Of a stretch of 42,438 nucleotides of DNA, positions 7,881-15,983 are shown piece after piece. Position 1 is the first letter of the stretch. Each line of letters opens with the position of its first letter. A program made the position numbers and the translations under genes. A model generated the notes under the pieces. It saw only the letters and a list, made by a program, of their open reading frames with translations, made no database searches and had not been told where the DNA came from. Source of the stretch: Clostridia bacterium (lineage in GTDB: Bacteria; Bacillota; Clostridia; Lachnospirales; Lachnospiraceae); NCBI GenBank assembly GCA_009929525.1, contig SAAH01000022.1:1-42438 (forward strand). The letters are read 5' to 3'.

Positions 7881-8640
7881 AAGAATTCAGCTCCTTCCAT
7901 ATTTTATTAAAATAGTCTTTAAAATCAGGTGCATTGCGGGAGGCGATAGGAGTGCGGTGTTCAAGGTGAAGCTGGATCGGTATTTCACAGCGTATACATG
8001 CGGGGCTGGGGGTAAGAACGATGACACGGTCGGACATACTGATCGCTTCGGAGATATCATGTGTTACCAGTAAAGCGGTCTTTTTTTCTTTCTTTATGAT
8101 CCTTCCTATATCATCACCGACATTCAGCCGAGTCTGATAATCCAAGGCTGAGAAAGGTTCGTCTAGGAGCAGAAGCATAGGTTCCAGAGCCAGAGTACGG
8201 ATAAGTGCGGCTCGCTGCCTCATTCCACCGGAGAGCTGTGAGGGGCGTGCCTGCCGAAATTCGGAAAGGCCATAATCTTTTAGCAGCTGCTCGATACGTG
8301 AAAGCGTATAAGGATTGATCCTTTTTTGAATCTCCAGGCCAAGGATCACGTTTTCATAGACGGTACGCCATTCGAAAAGATGATCCTTTTGCAGCATGTA
8401 TCCAATGGAAAAATTGGATTCATGCAGAGGGATGCCGGCTATTGTAATCGCCCCATGCTCTGGTTTAAATAGTCCTGCAATCAGGTTCAAAATCGTACTT
8501 TTGCCGCATCCACTGGGACCTACGAGAGAGACAAACTCTCCCTCAGATATAGAAAAACTAATATGAGAAAGAGCCGGGATTTCACCTTTTAGCGTATGAT
8601 AGGACATCCCGATATCCTGAAGTTTTAATAGGGTTTGCAT
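7873..8640 (-). CDS. ABC transporter ATPase, NitT/TauT type
   Basis: 255 residues. Walker A is GPSGCGKST (about 40-48), the Q-loop lies in YMLQKDHLFEW, the signature is LSGGMRQR (about 137), Walker B is LLLLDEPFSALD, and the switch is VTHDISEA. The sequence is typical of NitT/TauT and thiamine-precursor ATPases. It is the first gene of a two-gene minus-strand operon, with AGGAGG about 11 bases before the ATG and a short overlap with the permease. The 193-base gap to the divergent PAP2 gene holds promoters for both directions; the minus promoter is not clear. Confidence 0.93.
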   Translation of the reverse strand: MQTLLKLQDIGMSYHTLKGEIPALSHISFSISEGEFVSLVGPSGCGKSTILNLIAGLFKPEHGAITIAGIPLHESNFSIGYMLQKDHLFEWRTVYENVILGLEIQKRINPYTLSRIEQLLKDYGLSEFRQARPSQLSGGMRQRAALIRTLALEPMLLLLDEPFSALDYQTRLNVGDDIGRIIKKEKKTALLVTHDISEAISMSDRVIVLTPSPACIRCEIPIQLHLEHRTPIASRNAPDFKDYFNKIWKELNSYG

Positions 8641-8756
8641 GAATATACAGCCTCCTCAAGTGGTATATCTTATCATATGAAGCAGGAACAGAAACGGTGA
8701 AAGCGGGCTCTTTTCTTAAGAAATCTTTACGAAAGGCTAATATTTGCGGAAGTTGG

Positions 8757-8785
8757 TTGTGGCTGTAGGAATTATCCGTTATAAT
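8757..8785 (+). promoter_or_regulatory. Sigma-A-type promoter for the lipid operon
   Basis: TTGTGG (8757-8762) and a consensus TATAAT (8780-8785) are 17 bases apart. Transcription would begin near 8792, about 40 bases before the PAP2 gene. Confidence 0.6.
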
Positions 8786-8833
8786 GGCGATAGTAAAAAG
8801 GCATATTAAAGATATGTTAAACAGGAGAAGAAA

Positions 8834-9556
8834 ATGATAAACTGGATAAAAAAGTATGTAGCTCCATGGCTTCCTCTATATTATATGCTTCCGCTTGCGG
8901 CAGCTCTTATGATAAATAATATTATATATATGGGAACACAGTGGCTCTGCGGGGATTTATATCACTGGAATATGGAACTGGAGGTGGATCACCTGATCAA
9001 GGTTATGCCAGGATTTGTGTCCATATATTTTTTCTTTTTTGCATTTAGCGGGATCAATTACATATTGTTTGGTCATATGGGGAGGGAGAGAGCTTATCAG
9101 CTTCTTCTTACAGATGTGATCTGCAAGGTGATCTGTGGTTTGTGTTTTGTATTGATACCGACTACCAATGTGAGACCAACGGATCTTGGAAGTGGTTTTT
9201 GGAGTGATGCTTTGAGATTTATATACTGGATCGATCAGCCGGTAAATCTTTTTCCATCGATCCACTGCCTGGTAAGCTGGATCTGCTTTATCGGTATCCG
9301 GTCATCAAAACGTTTTCCGGTCTGGTACAAGCTGCTTACAGGTGTGATGGCGGGAATGATATGTTTCTCTACATTGGCAACAAAACAGCATGTGATCGTG
9401 GACATGATCGCAGCTATTTTTTTGGCAGAGACAGTACATTTTCTGGTGATCCGCCGAAACTGGTCAGGAAAGCTGGGCAGGTGGATAGAGTTAGGATCAA
9501 ACCACATTTTCGGAAAAGAGAATGTGAAAGAAAGCTGGGAGAGATATGAAAAATAA
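8834..9556 (+). CDS. PAP2-family membrane phosphatase-like protein
   Basis: 240 residues with about six transmembrane helices. The PAP2 signature appears in divergent form: TTNVRPTDLG (first motif), FPSIHCLVSW (second motif with the acid/base His) and TLATKQHVIVDM (third motif with His and Asp). The first motif lacks the usual leading Lys at the normal spacing, so activity is likely but not certain. Members dephosphorylate lipid phosphates such as phosphatidate or undecaprenyl pyrophosphate, or act in lipid head-group exchange. It is the first gene of an operon with PssA and Psd, and overlaps the next gene by 11 bases. A lipid-phosphate role fits this context. Confidence 0.85.
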   Translation: MINWIKKYVAPWLPLYYMLPLAAALMINNIIYMGTQWLCGDLYHWNMELEVDHLIKVMPGFVSIYFFFFAFSGINYILFGHMGRERAYQLLLTDVICKVICGLCFVLIPTTNVRPTDLGSGFWSDALRFIYWIDQPVNLFPSIHCLVSWICFIGIRSSKRFPVWYKLLTGVMAGMICFSTLATKQHVIVDMIAAIFLAETVHFLVIRRNWSGKLGRWIELGSNHIFGKENVKESWERYEK

Positions 9557-10580
9557 GAAAAAAATAGTTGGAAATGGAATCTTCCTGGCTCTTATATTTG
9601 GACTTACGTTGTATGGTGTGTTTCATGGGGAAGACATGGGTAAACTCATGGGAACCATAAAAAAAGCAAATATATGGTATCTGCTGCCGGCAGTGGTCTG
9701 TGTGGTATTTTTTATCTGGGGTGAATCCATTATCATTCATTACCTGATGGGGACGCTGGAATGGAAACTCGGAAAGTGGAAATGTTTTTTGATATCGTCA
9801 GTTGGTTTTTTCTTTAGTTGTATCACTCCGTCTGCAAGCGGAGGGCAGCCCATGCAGATGGTATATCTAAAAAAAGAAAAGATACCGTTATCCGTATCAT
9901 CCTTGGTACTTATGGTCGTGACGATCACTTACAAATTAGTTCTGGTCCTTATCGGGGTTTTCCTGCTGGTATTTCAGCATGGATTTGTGAGCAAATATCT
10001 TAATGGGATCATGCCCGTATTTTACCTGGGTATATTTTTGAATGTTGTATGTGTGGCTGTAATGATGCTTCTTGTATTTCATCCTATGCTCATGAAGCAG
10101 ATCATGATGAAGGGCTATGCAGTTTTTGTAAAACTTCATCTTATCAGGCATAAACCTACCAGGATCCAGAAGCTTGACGAGTCAATGGAATTATACAGGG
10201 AAACAGCGAACTATCTGAAAAGTCATTTTCAAGTTGTGGTTTACACGTTTTTGATCACATTGGTGCAAAGACTGGTGTTGTTCGCAGTCACATACTTTGT
10301 GTACCGTTCTTTTGGACTTACAAAATACGGCATATATGATCTGATCATGCTGCAGGCAGTCATATCGGTGGCGGTGGATATGCTTCCACTTCCGGGAGGT
10401 ATGGGAATTTCAGAAAAGTTGTTTTCCATCATATTCGTTCCGGTGTTTGGCGCTGGGCTATTGCTGCCGGGGATGATCTTAAGCAGAGGACTCAGCTATT
10501 ACACAGAACTCGTGGTGAGTGCAGCCATGACCTGCGTAGCACATTTGCGGTTAGGAAGAACAAGAAAAGAAGGTACATAA
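9546..10580 (+). CDS. Lysylphosphatidylglycerol synthase-type transmembrane (UPF0104) protein
   Basis: 344 residues, about eight transmembrane helices, of the LPG_synthase_TM/UPF0104 group (flippase-like domain of MprF, AglD and YbhN relatives). The typical SPSASGGQPMQMVYL-like segment is present as TPSASGGQPMQMVYLKK (about 96-112), and LPLPGGMGISEKLF (about 277-290) matches the conserved late motif. There is no soluble aminoacyl-transfer domain, so it is not an MprF synthase. It overlaps the PAP2 gene and precedes PssA and Psd, which points to transport or modification of a lipid intermediate. The specific substrate is unknown. Confidence 0.88.
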   Translation: MKNKKKIVGNGIFLALIFGLTLYGVFHGEDMGKLMGTIKKANIWYLLPAVVCVVFFIWGESIIIHYLMGTLEWKLGKWKCFLISSVGFFFSCITPSASGGQPMQMVYLKKEKIPLSVSSLVLMVVTITYKLVLVLIGVFLLVFQHGFVSKYLNGIMPVFYLGIFLNVVCVAVMMLLVFHPMLMKQIMMKGYAVFVKLHLIRHKPTRIQKLDESMELYRETANYLKSHFQVVVYTFLITLVQRLVLFAVTYFVYRSFGLTKYGIYDLIMLQAVISVAVDMLPLPGGMGISEKLFSIIFVPVFGAGLLLPGMILSRGLSYYTELVVSAAMTCVAHLRLGRTRKEGT

Positions 10581-10636
10581 ATGATAATGAATCATAAAAA
10601 TGACATCTATGGAGAAGAGGAAAGAGGGGTACTGCA

Positions 10637-11254
10637 GTGATTGGTTTTTACGACTATACAGTGATTTTGACTTATATGAGTTTGGTAAGTTCTATTTCGG
10701 GGATGATGTTTACGGTAAATGGAAGATATAAGACGGCACTAGTGTGCCTTGCATTGTCAGGGCTTTGTGATATGTTTGACGGTAAGGTGGCAAGGAGTAA
10801 GAAAAACAGGACAGAGGATCAAAAAAACTTTGGAATACAGATAGATTCCTTATGTGACGTAGTCTGTTTTGGGGCATTTCCAATATTACTTACTTATTGT
10901 ATGGGATTAAGAGGTCCGGTTGGTATCCTGATACTGGCTATGTATGGAGTAAATGGAGTGATCCGTCTGGGGTATTTTAATGTAATGGAGACGAAGCGAC
11001 AGGAAGAGACGGATGAGGCGGGGAAATATTATAAAGGACTTCCGATCACATCGATATCTGTGATTCTTCCTATTGTATGTATTATGAAGGGAATCTGTCA
11101 TGGATACTTTGAATTGATCCTGCACTGTACGATGCTTTTGGTGGGTATGCTGTTTATCATGGATTTTAGAATGAAAAAGCCTAAAAATATAACATTAGCA
11201 GTACTTGTAGTGATCGTAGCCCTTGCACTGATGAAGATATTCCATGTATATTAA
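10637..11254 (+). CDS. pssA: CDP-diacylglycerol-serine O-phosphatidyltransferase
   Basis: 205 residues, multi-span, with the complete CDP-alcohol phosphotransferase motif: D45, D48, G49, A52, R53, G66, D70 and D74. It makes phosphatidylserine from CDP-diacylglycerol and serine. The assignment to serine rather than another alcohol rests on the psd gene that follows after 12 bases. The start is GTG at 10637, preceded by an AGAGGGG ribosome-binding site. With psd it gives a complete route to phosphatidylethanolamine. Confidence 0.93.
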   Translation: MIGFYDYTVILTYMSLVSSISGMMFTVNGRYKTALVCLALSGLCDMFDGKVARSKKNRTEDQKNFGIQIDSLCDVVCFGAFPILLTYCMGLRGPVGILILAMYGVNGVIRLGYFNVMETKRQEETDEAGKYYKGLPITSISVILPIVCIMKGICHGYFELILHCTMLLVGMLFIMDFRMKKPKNITLAVLVVIVALALMKIFHVY

Positions 11255-11266
11255 GAGGTGAGAAAA

Positions 11267-12127
11267 ATGAAGTATGCGGATAGAAATGGTGAGCGATGGG
11301 AGGAAAGTTCCTTTCAGGATCAGCTTCTTGAAAAATTATATAATAGTTTTGCAGGAAGAGTGCTTGTAAAAATATTAGTCTGTCCTGTGATATCAAAGAT
11401 CGGAGGTAGAGTACTCAGTTCGAAGGCATCAAAGCTTTTGATCCCGGGTTTTATAAAAAGGCATGATCTGGACAGTGGTCAGTGGGAAAAACAGGAATTT
11501 GATTCCTATAATGATTTTTTTACAAGGAAATATACAGAGTCTCAGCGTCTGATCACAGAAAAAAAAGAATTGTTTATCAGCCCGTGTGATGGTAAACTGA
11601 CGGTATATCCTATTACAAAAGATGGCAATTTTATGATCAAACATACATCTTATACGGTTCCTTCACTTTTGAAAAATAGAAAGCTGGCAAAAAAATTTGT
11701 GGAAGGCTACGCCTTAGTATTTCGTTTGACGGTGGATGATTATCACAGATATTGTTATGTGGACGATGGTGTAAAGTCCAGTAATTATCGGATTCCAGGA
11801 GTTTTTCATACGGTGAATCCTATTGCAAATGATCTGGAGCCGATCTATAAGGAAAATACGCGTGAGTACTGTGTACAGCATTCAGAGAACTTTGGAACAC
11901 TTCTATTGATGGAAGTCGGGGCACTGATGGTTGGGAAAATCCGCAATTATCATGGCGCCAGACGGGTACGAAAAGGGCAGGAAAAAGGACGGTTTGAGTT
12001 TGGGGGTTCGACTATCATCATACTGACTCAGCAGGGAAGCGTATCGGTGGACAGAGATATCCTTAAAAACAGCAGACAGGGATATGAGACCATAGTGAAG
12101 ATGGGTGAAGTGATAGGAAAAAGGTGA
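11267..12127 (+). CDS. psd: Phosphatidylserine decarboxylase
   Basis: 286 residues, matching the clostridial type of pyruvoyl-dependent decarboxylase that turns phosphatidylserine into phosphatidylethanolamine. The self-cleavage site GGST is at 246-249, with Ser248 the expected pyruvoyl precursor. The catalytic His region VDDYHRYCYVDDG lies at about 156-168 and SPCDGKLTVY at about 105-114. The ATG at 11267 is preferred over GTG 11258 because AGAGGTG (11254-11260) sits 6 bases before it. It follows pssA at 12 bases, so the two are co-transcribed and probably coupled. Confidence 0.96.
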   Translation: MKYADRNGERWEESSFQDQLLEKLYNSFAGRVLVKILVCPVISKIGGRVLSSKASKLLIPGFIKRHDLDSGQWEKQEFDSYNDFFTRKYTESQRLITEKKELFISPCDGKLTVYPITKDGNFMIKHTSYTVPSLLKNRKLAKKFVEGYALVFRLTVDDYHRYCYVDDGVKSSNYRIPGVFHTVNPIANDLEPIYKENTREYCVQHSENFGTLLLMEVGALMVGKIRNYHGARRVRKGQEKGRFEFGGSTIIILTQQGSVSVDRDILKNSRQGYETIVKMGEVIGKR

Positions 12128-12145
12128 TTATCGAGAGGTGAAAAT

Positions 12146-12817
12146 GTGAATCAGCGGAATTATCAAAAAGAAATGGAAAAAATCATAGACAAAGCAAAGC
12201 AGGACGATGAGGTTCCTGCTTTACTTTTACACAGCTGTTGTGCACCATGCAGCAGCTATGTACTGGAAACGTTATCCCAGTACTTTAAGATCACGGTATT
12301 TTACTATAATCCGAATATTTATCCGGAGGAGGAATACTGGAAGAGAGTAAAGGAGCAGGAAGAATTTATTAGGAGGCTTCCTGCGAAGCACAGGATTACT
12401 TTTATAGAAGGAATGTATGATAAAGAAAATTTTTATCAGGCAGTAAAAGGCCTTGAACACATCAAAGAAGGCGGGGAAAGATGCTTTGCCTGCTTTACAC
12501 TTCGTCTGTCCCGGGCAGTGGAAAAAGCAGTAAAAGGAAGATTTGATTACGTGACCACCACGCTTACGATCAGCCCGTTGAAAAATGCTCAGAAACTAAA
12601 TGAAATAGGTGAGCAGTTATGTGCCAGGGCTGATATCAAATGGTTGCCCAGTGATTTTAAGAAAAAAGACGGATACAAAAGATCTACGGAGATATCCAGA
12701 GAATATGGGATGTACCGGCAGGATTACTGTGGATGCGTTTTTTCGCTGAAAGAACGGGAAGCAGACCGCAAAGCGGACAGGGAAAAAGAAATTCTTGCAC
12801 AATCAGTGCCGGAGTGA
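12146..12817 (+). CDS. queH: Epoxyqueuosine reductase QueH
   Basis: 223 residues of the QueH (formerly DUF208) family, which reduces epoxyqueuosine to queuosine at tRNA position 34 and stands in for QueG in many Firmicutes. The iron-sulfur cysteines are visible: LLHSCCAPCSSYV (C31, C32, C35), RCFACF (C113, C116) and DYCGCVF (C195, C197). The start is GTG at 12146 with GAGAGGTG ending 5 bases before; the ATG at 12144 is out of frame and meets a stop at once. It lies 18 bases after psd, in a lipid operon unrelated to queuosine. queA is at 981. Confidence 0.96.
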   Translation: MNQRNYQKEMEKIIDKAKQDDEVPALLLHSCCAPCSSYVLETLSQYFKITVFYYNPNIYPEEEYWKRVKEQEEFIRRLPAKHRITFIEGMYDKENFYQAVKGLEHIKEGGERCFACFTLRLSRAVEKAVKGRFDYVTTTLTISPLKNAQKLNEIGEQLCARADIKWLPSDFKKKDGYKRSTEISREYGMYRQDYCGCVFSLKEREADRKADREKEILAQSVPE

Positions 12818-12823
12818 TAAAAT
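12795..12823 (+). promoter_or_regulatory. Promoter for argH inside the 3' end of queH
   Basis: TTGCAC (12795-12800) and TAAAAT (12818-12823) are 17 bases apart, the -35 lying within the last queH codons. It would give argH its own transcript with a leader of about 50 bases. Confidence 0.5.
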
Positions 12824-12880
12824 CTAGTCGTACTTTACCATGTAAAAGTGGAAATATAAATGCAAAGAGAGGAAATGAAT

Positions 12881-14260
12881 ATGGCTCAGTTATGGGGAGG
12901 ACGTTTCACGAAGGAAACGGATAAACTTGTATATAATTTTAATGCATCGATAGGATTTGATCAAAAGTTCTTTCACCAGGATGTACAGGGAAGTAAGGCA
13001 CATGTCACAATGCTGGCAAAACAAGGCGTTTTGACTGTTGAGGAAAAAGATGCGATCATCAAGGGACTGGATTCTATCGTTAAAGATGTGGATGAAGGAA
13101 CACTGGAGATCACCAGTGAATACGAAGACATCCACAGTTTCGTGGAAGCAAATCTGATTGACAGGATCGGAGATGCAGGAAAGAAGCTGCATACAGGAAG
13201 AAGCCGTAATGATCAGGTAGCTCTTGATATGAAGCTGTATGTGCGTGATGAGATCGGGGAATTGGATGAATTGGTGAAAAAGCTGCTGGTGACATTGAAC
13301 CGTATTATGGAGGAAAATCTTCACACGTATATGCCTGGATTCACTCATCTTCAGAAAGCCCAGCCGATCACTCTGGCTCATCATATGGGTGCTTATTTTG
13401 AGATGTTCAGAAGAGACAGAAGCCGTCTGGCGGATATTTATGAACGTATGAATCTTTGCCCTCTGGGAAGCGGTGCCCTTGCCGGCACAACATATCCTTT
13501 GGATCGTGCCTATAGTGCTGAACTTATGGGATTTGCAGGACCTACATTGAATAGTATGGATTCTGTATCGGACAGAGATTATGTGATCGAGCTGTTATCG
13601 GCCCTTTCTACTATCATGATGCATCTTAGCCGTTTTTCAGAAGAAATCATCATCTGGAATTCCAATGAATATCGTTTTGTAGAAATCGATGACGCCTACA
13701 GCACAGGCAGCAGCATCATGCCTCAGAAGAAGAACCCTGATATTGCAGAACTTGTCCGTGGAAAGACAGGCCGTGTCTATGGGGCTTTGATGTCTATCCT
13801 TACAACGATGAAGGGGATTCCTCTGGCATACAATAAAGATATGCAGGAAGACAAGGAGCTGACCTTTGATGCGATCGATACCGTAAAAGGATGTCTGGCT
13901 TTATTTGAAGGCATGATTTCTACCATGAAGTTTAGAAATGAAGTAATGGAAAACAGTGCAAAACATGGATTTACAAATGCTACAGATGCGGCTGATTATC
14001 TGGTAAATCACGGTGTTCCATTCCGTGATGCCCATGGTATCGTTGGACGTCTGGTGCTTCATTGTCTGGATAAACAGATTTCCCTTGATGAGATGACTCT
14101 GGAAGAATACAAGGAAATCAGTCCTGTATTCGAAGAGGATATCTATGAGGCGATCAGTATCAAAACATGTGTGGAAAAACGTATGACGATCGGTGCACCG
14201 GGACCGGATGCCATGGCAGAGGTTGTTGCACTGAATAAAAAATATTTGGAAGAAAAATAA
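12881..14260 (+). CDS. argH: Argininosuccinate lyase
   Basis: 459 residues, the usual length. It splits argininosuccinate into arginine and fumarate in the last step of arginine synthesis. Visible are the N-terminal AQLWGGRFTKETD, the LHTGRSRNDQVALDMKLY segment and the family signature GSSIMPQKKNPD with its catalytic Ser. ATG 12881 is chosen because AGAGAGG (12866-12872) is 8 bases before it and the family starts near MAQLWGG; in-frame ATGs at 12860 and 12875 would only add a few residues. No other arg gene is nearby. Confidence 0.97.
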   Translation: MAQLWGGRFTKETDKLVYNFNASIGFDQKFFHQDVQGSKAHVTMLAKQGVLTVEEKDAIIKGLDSIVKDVDEGTLEITSEYEDIHSFVEANLIDRIGDAGKKLHTGRSRNDQVALDMKLYVRDEIGELDELVKKLLVTLNRIMEENLHTYMPGFTHLQKAQPITLAHHMGAYFEMFRRDRSRLADIYERMNLCPLGSGALAGTTYPLDRAYSAELMGFAGPTLNSMDSVSDRDYVIELLSALSTIMMHLSRFSEEIIIWNSNEYRFVEIDDAYSTGSSIMPQKKNPDIAELVRGKTGRVYGALMSILTTMKGIPLAYNKDMQEDKELTFDAIDTVKGCLALFEGMISTMKFRNEVMENSAKHGFTNATDAADYLVNHGVPFRDAHGIVGRLVLHCLDKQISLDEMTLEEYKEISPVFEEDIYEAISIKTCVEKRMTIGAPGPDAMAEVVALNKKYLEEK

Positions 14261-14268
14261 AAAAAAGG

Positions 14269-14295
14269 TTGCATTTTCTATAAAAGTAGTATAGT
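14269..14295 (+). promoter_or_regulatory. Possible promoter and leader of asd
   Basis: TTGCAT (14269-14274) and TATAGT (14290-14295) have a short 15-base spacer (16 if the -35 is read as GTTGCA). The leader of about 90 bases holds a small hairpin ACAAGT-GT-ACTTGT (14331-14344). No lysine riboswitch or other known leader is visible. Confidence 0.4.
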
Positions 14296-14390
14296 ATTTC
14301 ATGGTACAGACAAATGTACGCGAGAGAAAAACAAGTGTACTTGTTCAAACGAAAATGTAAAACAAACTAATTATGAGGAGTGAACGTGTG

Positions 14391-15476
14391 ATGAGCAGCA
14401 AATTAAGAGTAGGTATTTTAGGAGCAACAGGTATGGTAGGACAGAGATTTATTTCTCTTCTTGAAAACCATCCATGGTTCGAGGTAGTAACTGTAGCAGC
14501 AAGCCCAAGAAGTGCGGGAAAAACTTATGAGGATGCAGTAGGCGGACGTTGGAAAATGGATACTCCGATGCCGGAAGCTGTAAAAAAACTGGTTGTCATG
14601 AATGTTAATGAAGTGGAGAAAGTTGCTGCCACTGTAGATTTCGTATTTTCAGCGGTTGATATGTCCAAAGAGGAAATCAAAGCGATCGAAGAAGAATATG
14701 CAAAAACTGAGACACCAGTAGTATCGAATAACAGTGCTCACAGATGGACACCTGATGTACCAATGGTAGTGCCGGAGATCAATCCGGAACATTTTGACGT
14801 TATTGAGTCTCAGAAAAAACGTCTTGGAACTACTCGTGGTTTTATAGCAGTAAAACCAAACTGTTCCATCCAGAGTTATGCACCAGTGCTGACTGCATGG
14901 AAAGAGTTTGAGCCATATGAAGTTGTTGCAACTACATACCAGGCAATCTCCGGAGCAGGAAAGACTTTCAAAGAATGGCCGGAAATGATTGAAAATATCA
15001 TCCCGTTCATCGGTGGAGAAGAAGAGAAGAGCGAGCAGGAGCCGCTTCGTATCTGGGGTAAAGTTGTAGATGGCCAGATCGTAAAAGCTTCCGAGCCAGT
15101 GATCACATGTCAGTGTATCCGTGTACCGGTACTGAATGGTCATACAGCAGCAGTTTTTGTTAAGTTCCGCAAGAAACCAACAAAAGAGCAGCTGATCGAA
15201 AAACTGGTAAATTACAGCGGATTCCCACAGGAAGCAGAACTTCCAAGTGCACCAAAGCAGTTCATCCGTTACATGGAAGAAGATAACCGTCCACAGGTAC
15301 AGCTGGATGTAAACTTTGAGCATGGTATGGGAGTAAGCGTTGGACGTCTTCGTGAAGATACAGTATATGATTGGAAGTTTGTCGGATTGTCACATAACAC
15401 AGTAAGAGGAGCAGCAGGTGGTGCTGTACTTTGTGCTGAGACTTTGAAGGCTAAGGGGTATATTACTGCTAAATAA
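14391..15476 (+). CDS. asd: Aspartate-semialdehyde dehydrogenase (archaeal/fungal type)
   Basis: 361 residues. It reduces aspartyl phosphate to aspartate semialdehyde on the route to lysine, methionine, threonine and diaminopimelate. The NADP loop GILGATGMVGQRF is at about 8-20 and the catalytic Cys is in VKPNCSIQSY. Length and motif spacing fit the archaeal/fungal-type enzyme common in Lachnospiraceae rather than the proteobacterial type. ATG 14391 is preferred, with GAGGAG about 10 bases upstream; the in-frame ATG at 14373 overlaps that site. It is a single-gene unit closed by the terminator at 15498. Confidence 0.96.
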   Translation: MSSKLRVGILGATGMVGQRFISLLENHPWFEVVTVAASPRSAGKTYEDAVGGRWKMDTPMPEAVKKLVVMNVNEVEKVAATVDFVFSAVDMSKEEIKAIEEEYAKTETPVVSNNSAHRWTPDVPMVVPEINPEHFDVIESQKKRLGTTRGFIAVKPNCSIQSYAPVLTAWKEFEPYEVVATTYQAISGAGKTFKEWPEMIENIIPFIGGEEEKSEQEPLRIWGKVVDGQIVKASEPVITCQCIRVPVLNGHTAAVFVKFRKKPTKEQLIEKLVNYSGFPQEAELPSAPKQFIRYMEEDNRPQVQLDVNFEHGMGVSVGRLREDTVYDWKFVGLSHNTVRGAAGGAVLCAETLKAKGYITAK

Positions 15477-15497
15477 GGTTAGATAGGTAAGTATAAT

Positions 15498-15539
15498 AAA
15501 GCTGGTTCGTTCACTTTGGTGGATGGGCTGGCTTTTTTT
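15498..15539 (+). terminator. Intrinsic terminator of asd
   Basis: A 16-pair stem (15498-15513 with 15520-15535) around the loop CTTTGG, with six of the pairs being G-T wobbles, followed by a run of seven T (15533-15539). The strong T-run makes it a plus-strand terminator. Confidence 0.75.
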
Positions 15540-15554
15540 GATGCGGGCGGACGG

Positions 15555-15593
15555 CAGTGGAAGAAAGCCCACGGACGCAGTGGAAGAAAGCCC
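15555..15593. repeat. Short tandem direct repeat
   Basis: The 16-mer CAGTGGAAGAAAGCCC occurs at 15555-15570 and again at 15578-15593, a period of 23 bases, each preceded by a GGACG-like lead. It is GC-richer than the flanks and lies just after the asd terminator. It may be a fragment of an interspersed repeat. Confidence 0.7.
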
Positions 15594-15983
15594 CAGGAGG
15601 ATTGAGAACGTGGGCAATATGCTTTGTGAGACACATGAACGAAAATTGATTTCAATGAAAGAAGAAAATGGTGATGTCTCCGTCGCTAATGTTGTACTGG
15701 CGGGGCATATACACAAAAGAGCGAAAATATATTCCGTTTTGATTGCCAAAACACGATGATTTTAAGTGAATTGGGGCATCTGTAACACATTTGCACTATT
15801 GCCGCGCTTATTAGTCCTGACACAGGGCAGGAGGCGGATTTTGCTTGTCTTTGCCCCGGATAACAGTAGCCATGTAGCTATTAGTTTGCGATATATGTTG
15901 GGAAAGTGGCTTGCAAAATGGGGGTCAATCATTTATTCTTTTATTAGGTTAGTGTTTGGAGTGTGACGAAGGAGGAGATTAGC
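15594..15983. other. Gene-poor stretch between asd and the flavoprotein gene
   Basis: Two open frames on the plus strand (within 15523-15759 and 15766-15966) have no ribosome-binding site, no family resemblance and poor coding character, so I do not call them genes. A possible promoter for the next gene is TTGCAA (15911-15916), a 17-base spacer and TATTCT (15934-15939). The stretch may be a decayed insertion. Confidence 0.45.

Noticed and set aside
8641-8833. TPP or other riboswitch before the NitT/TauT-type ABC genes
   Set aside because: No conserved TPP-type boxes or other riboswitch core seen on either strand of the gap.
15523-15759. Open frame of 78 codons after asd
   Set aside because: It begins inside the asd terminator, runs through the tandem repeat and has no ribosome-binding site or recognisable family.
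15766-15966. Open frame of 66 codons upstream of the flavoprotein
   Set aside because: No ribosome-binding site or homology; the interval looks like decayed or regulatory sequence.
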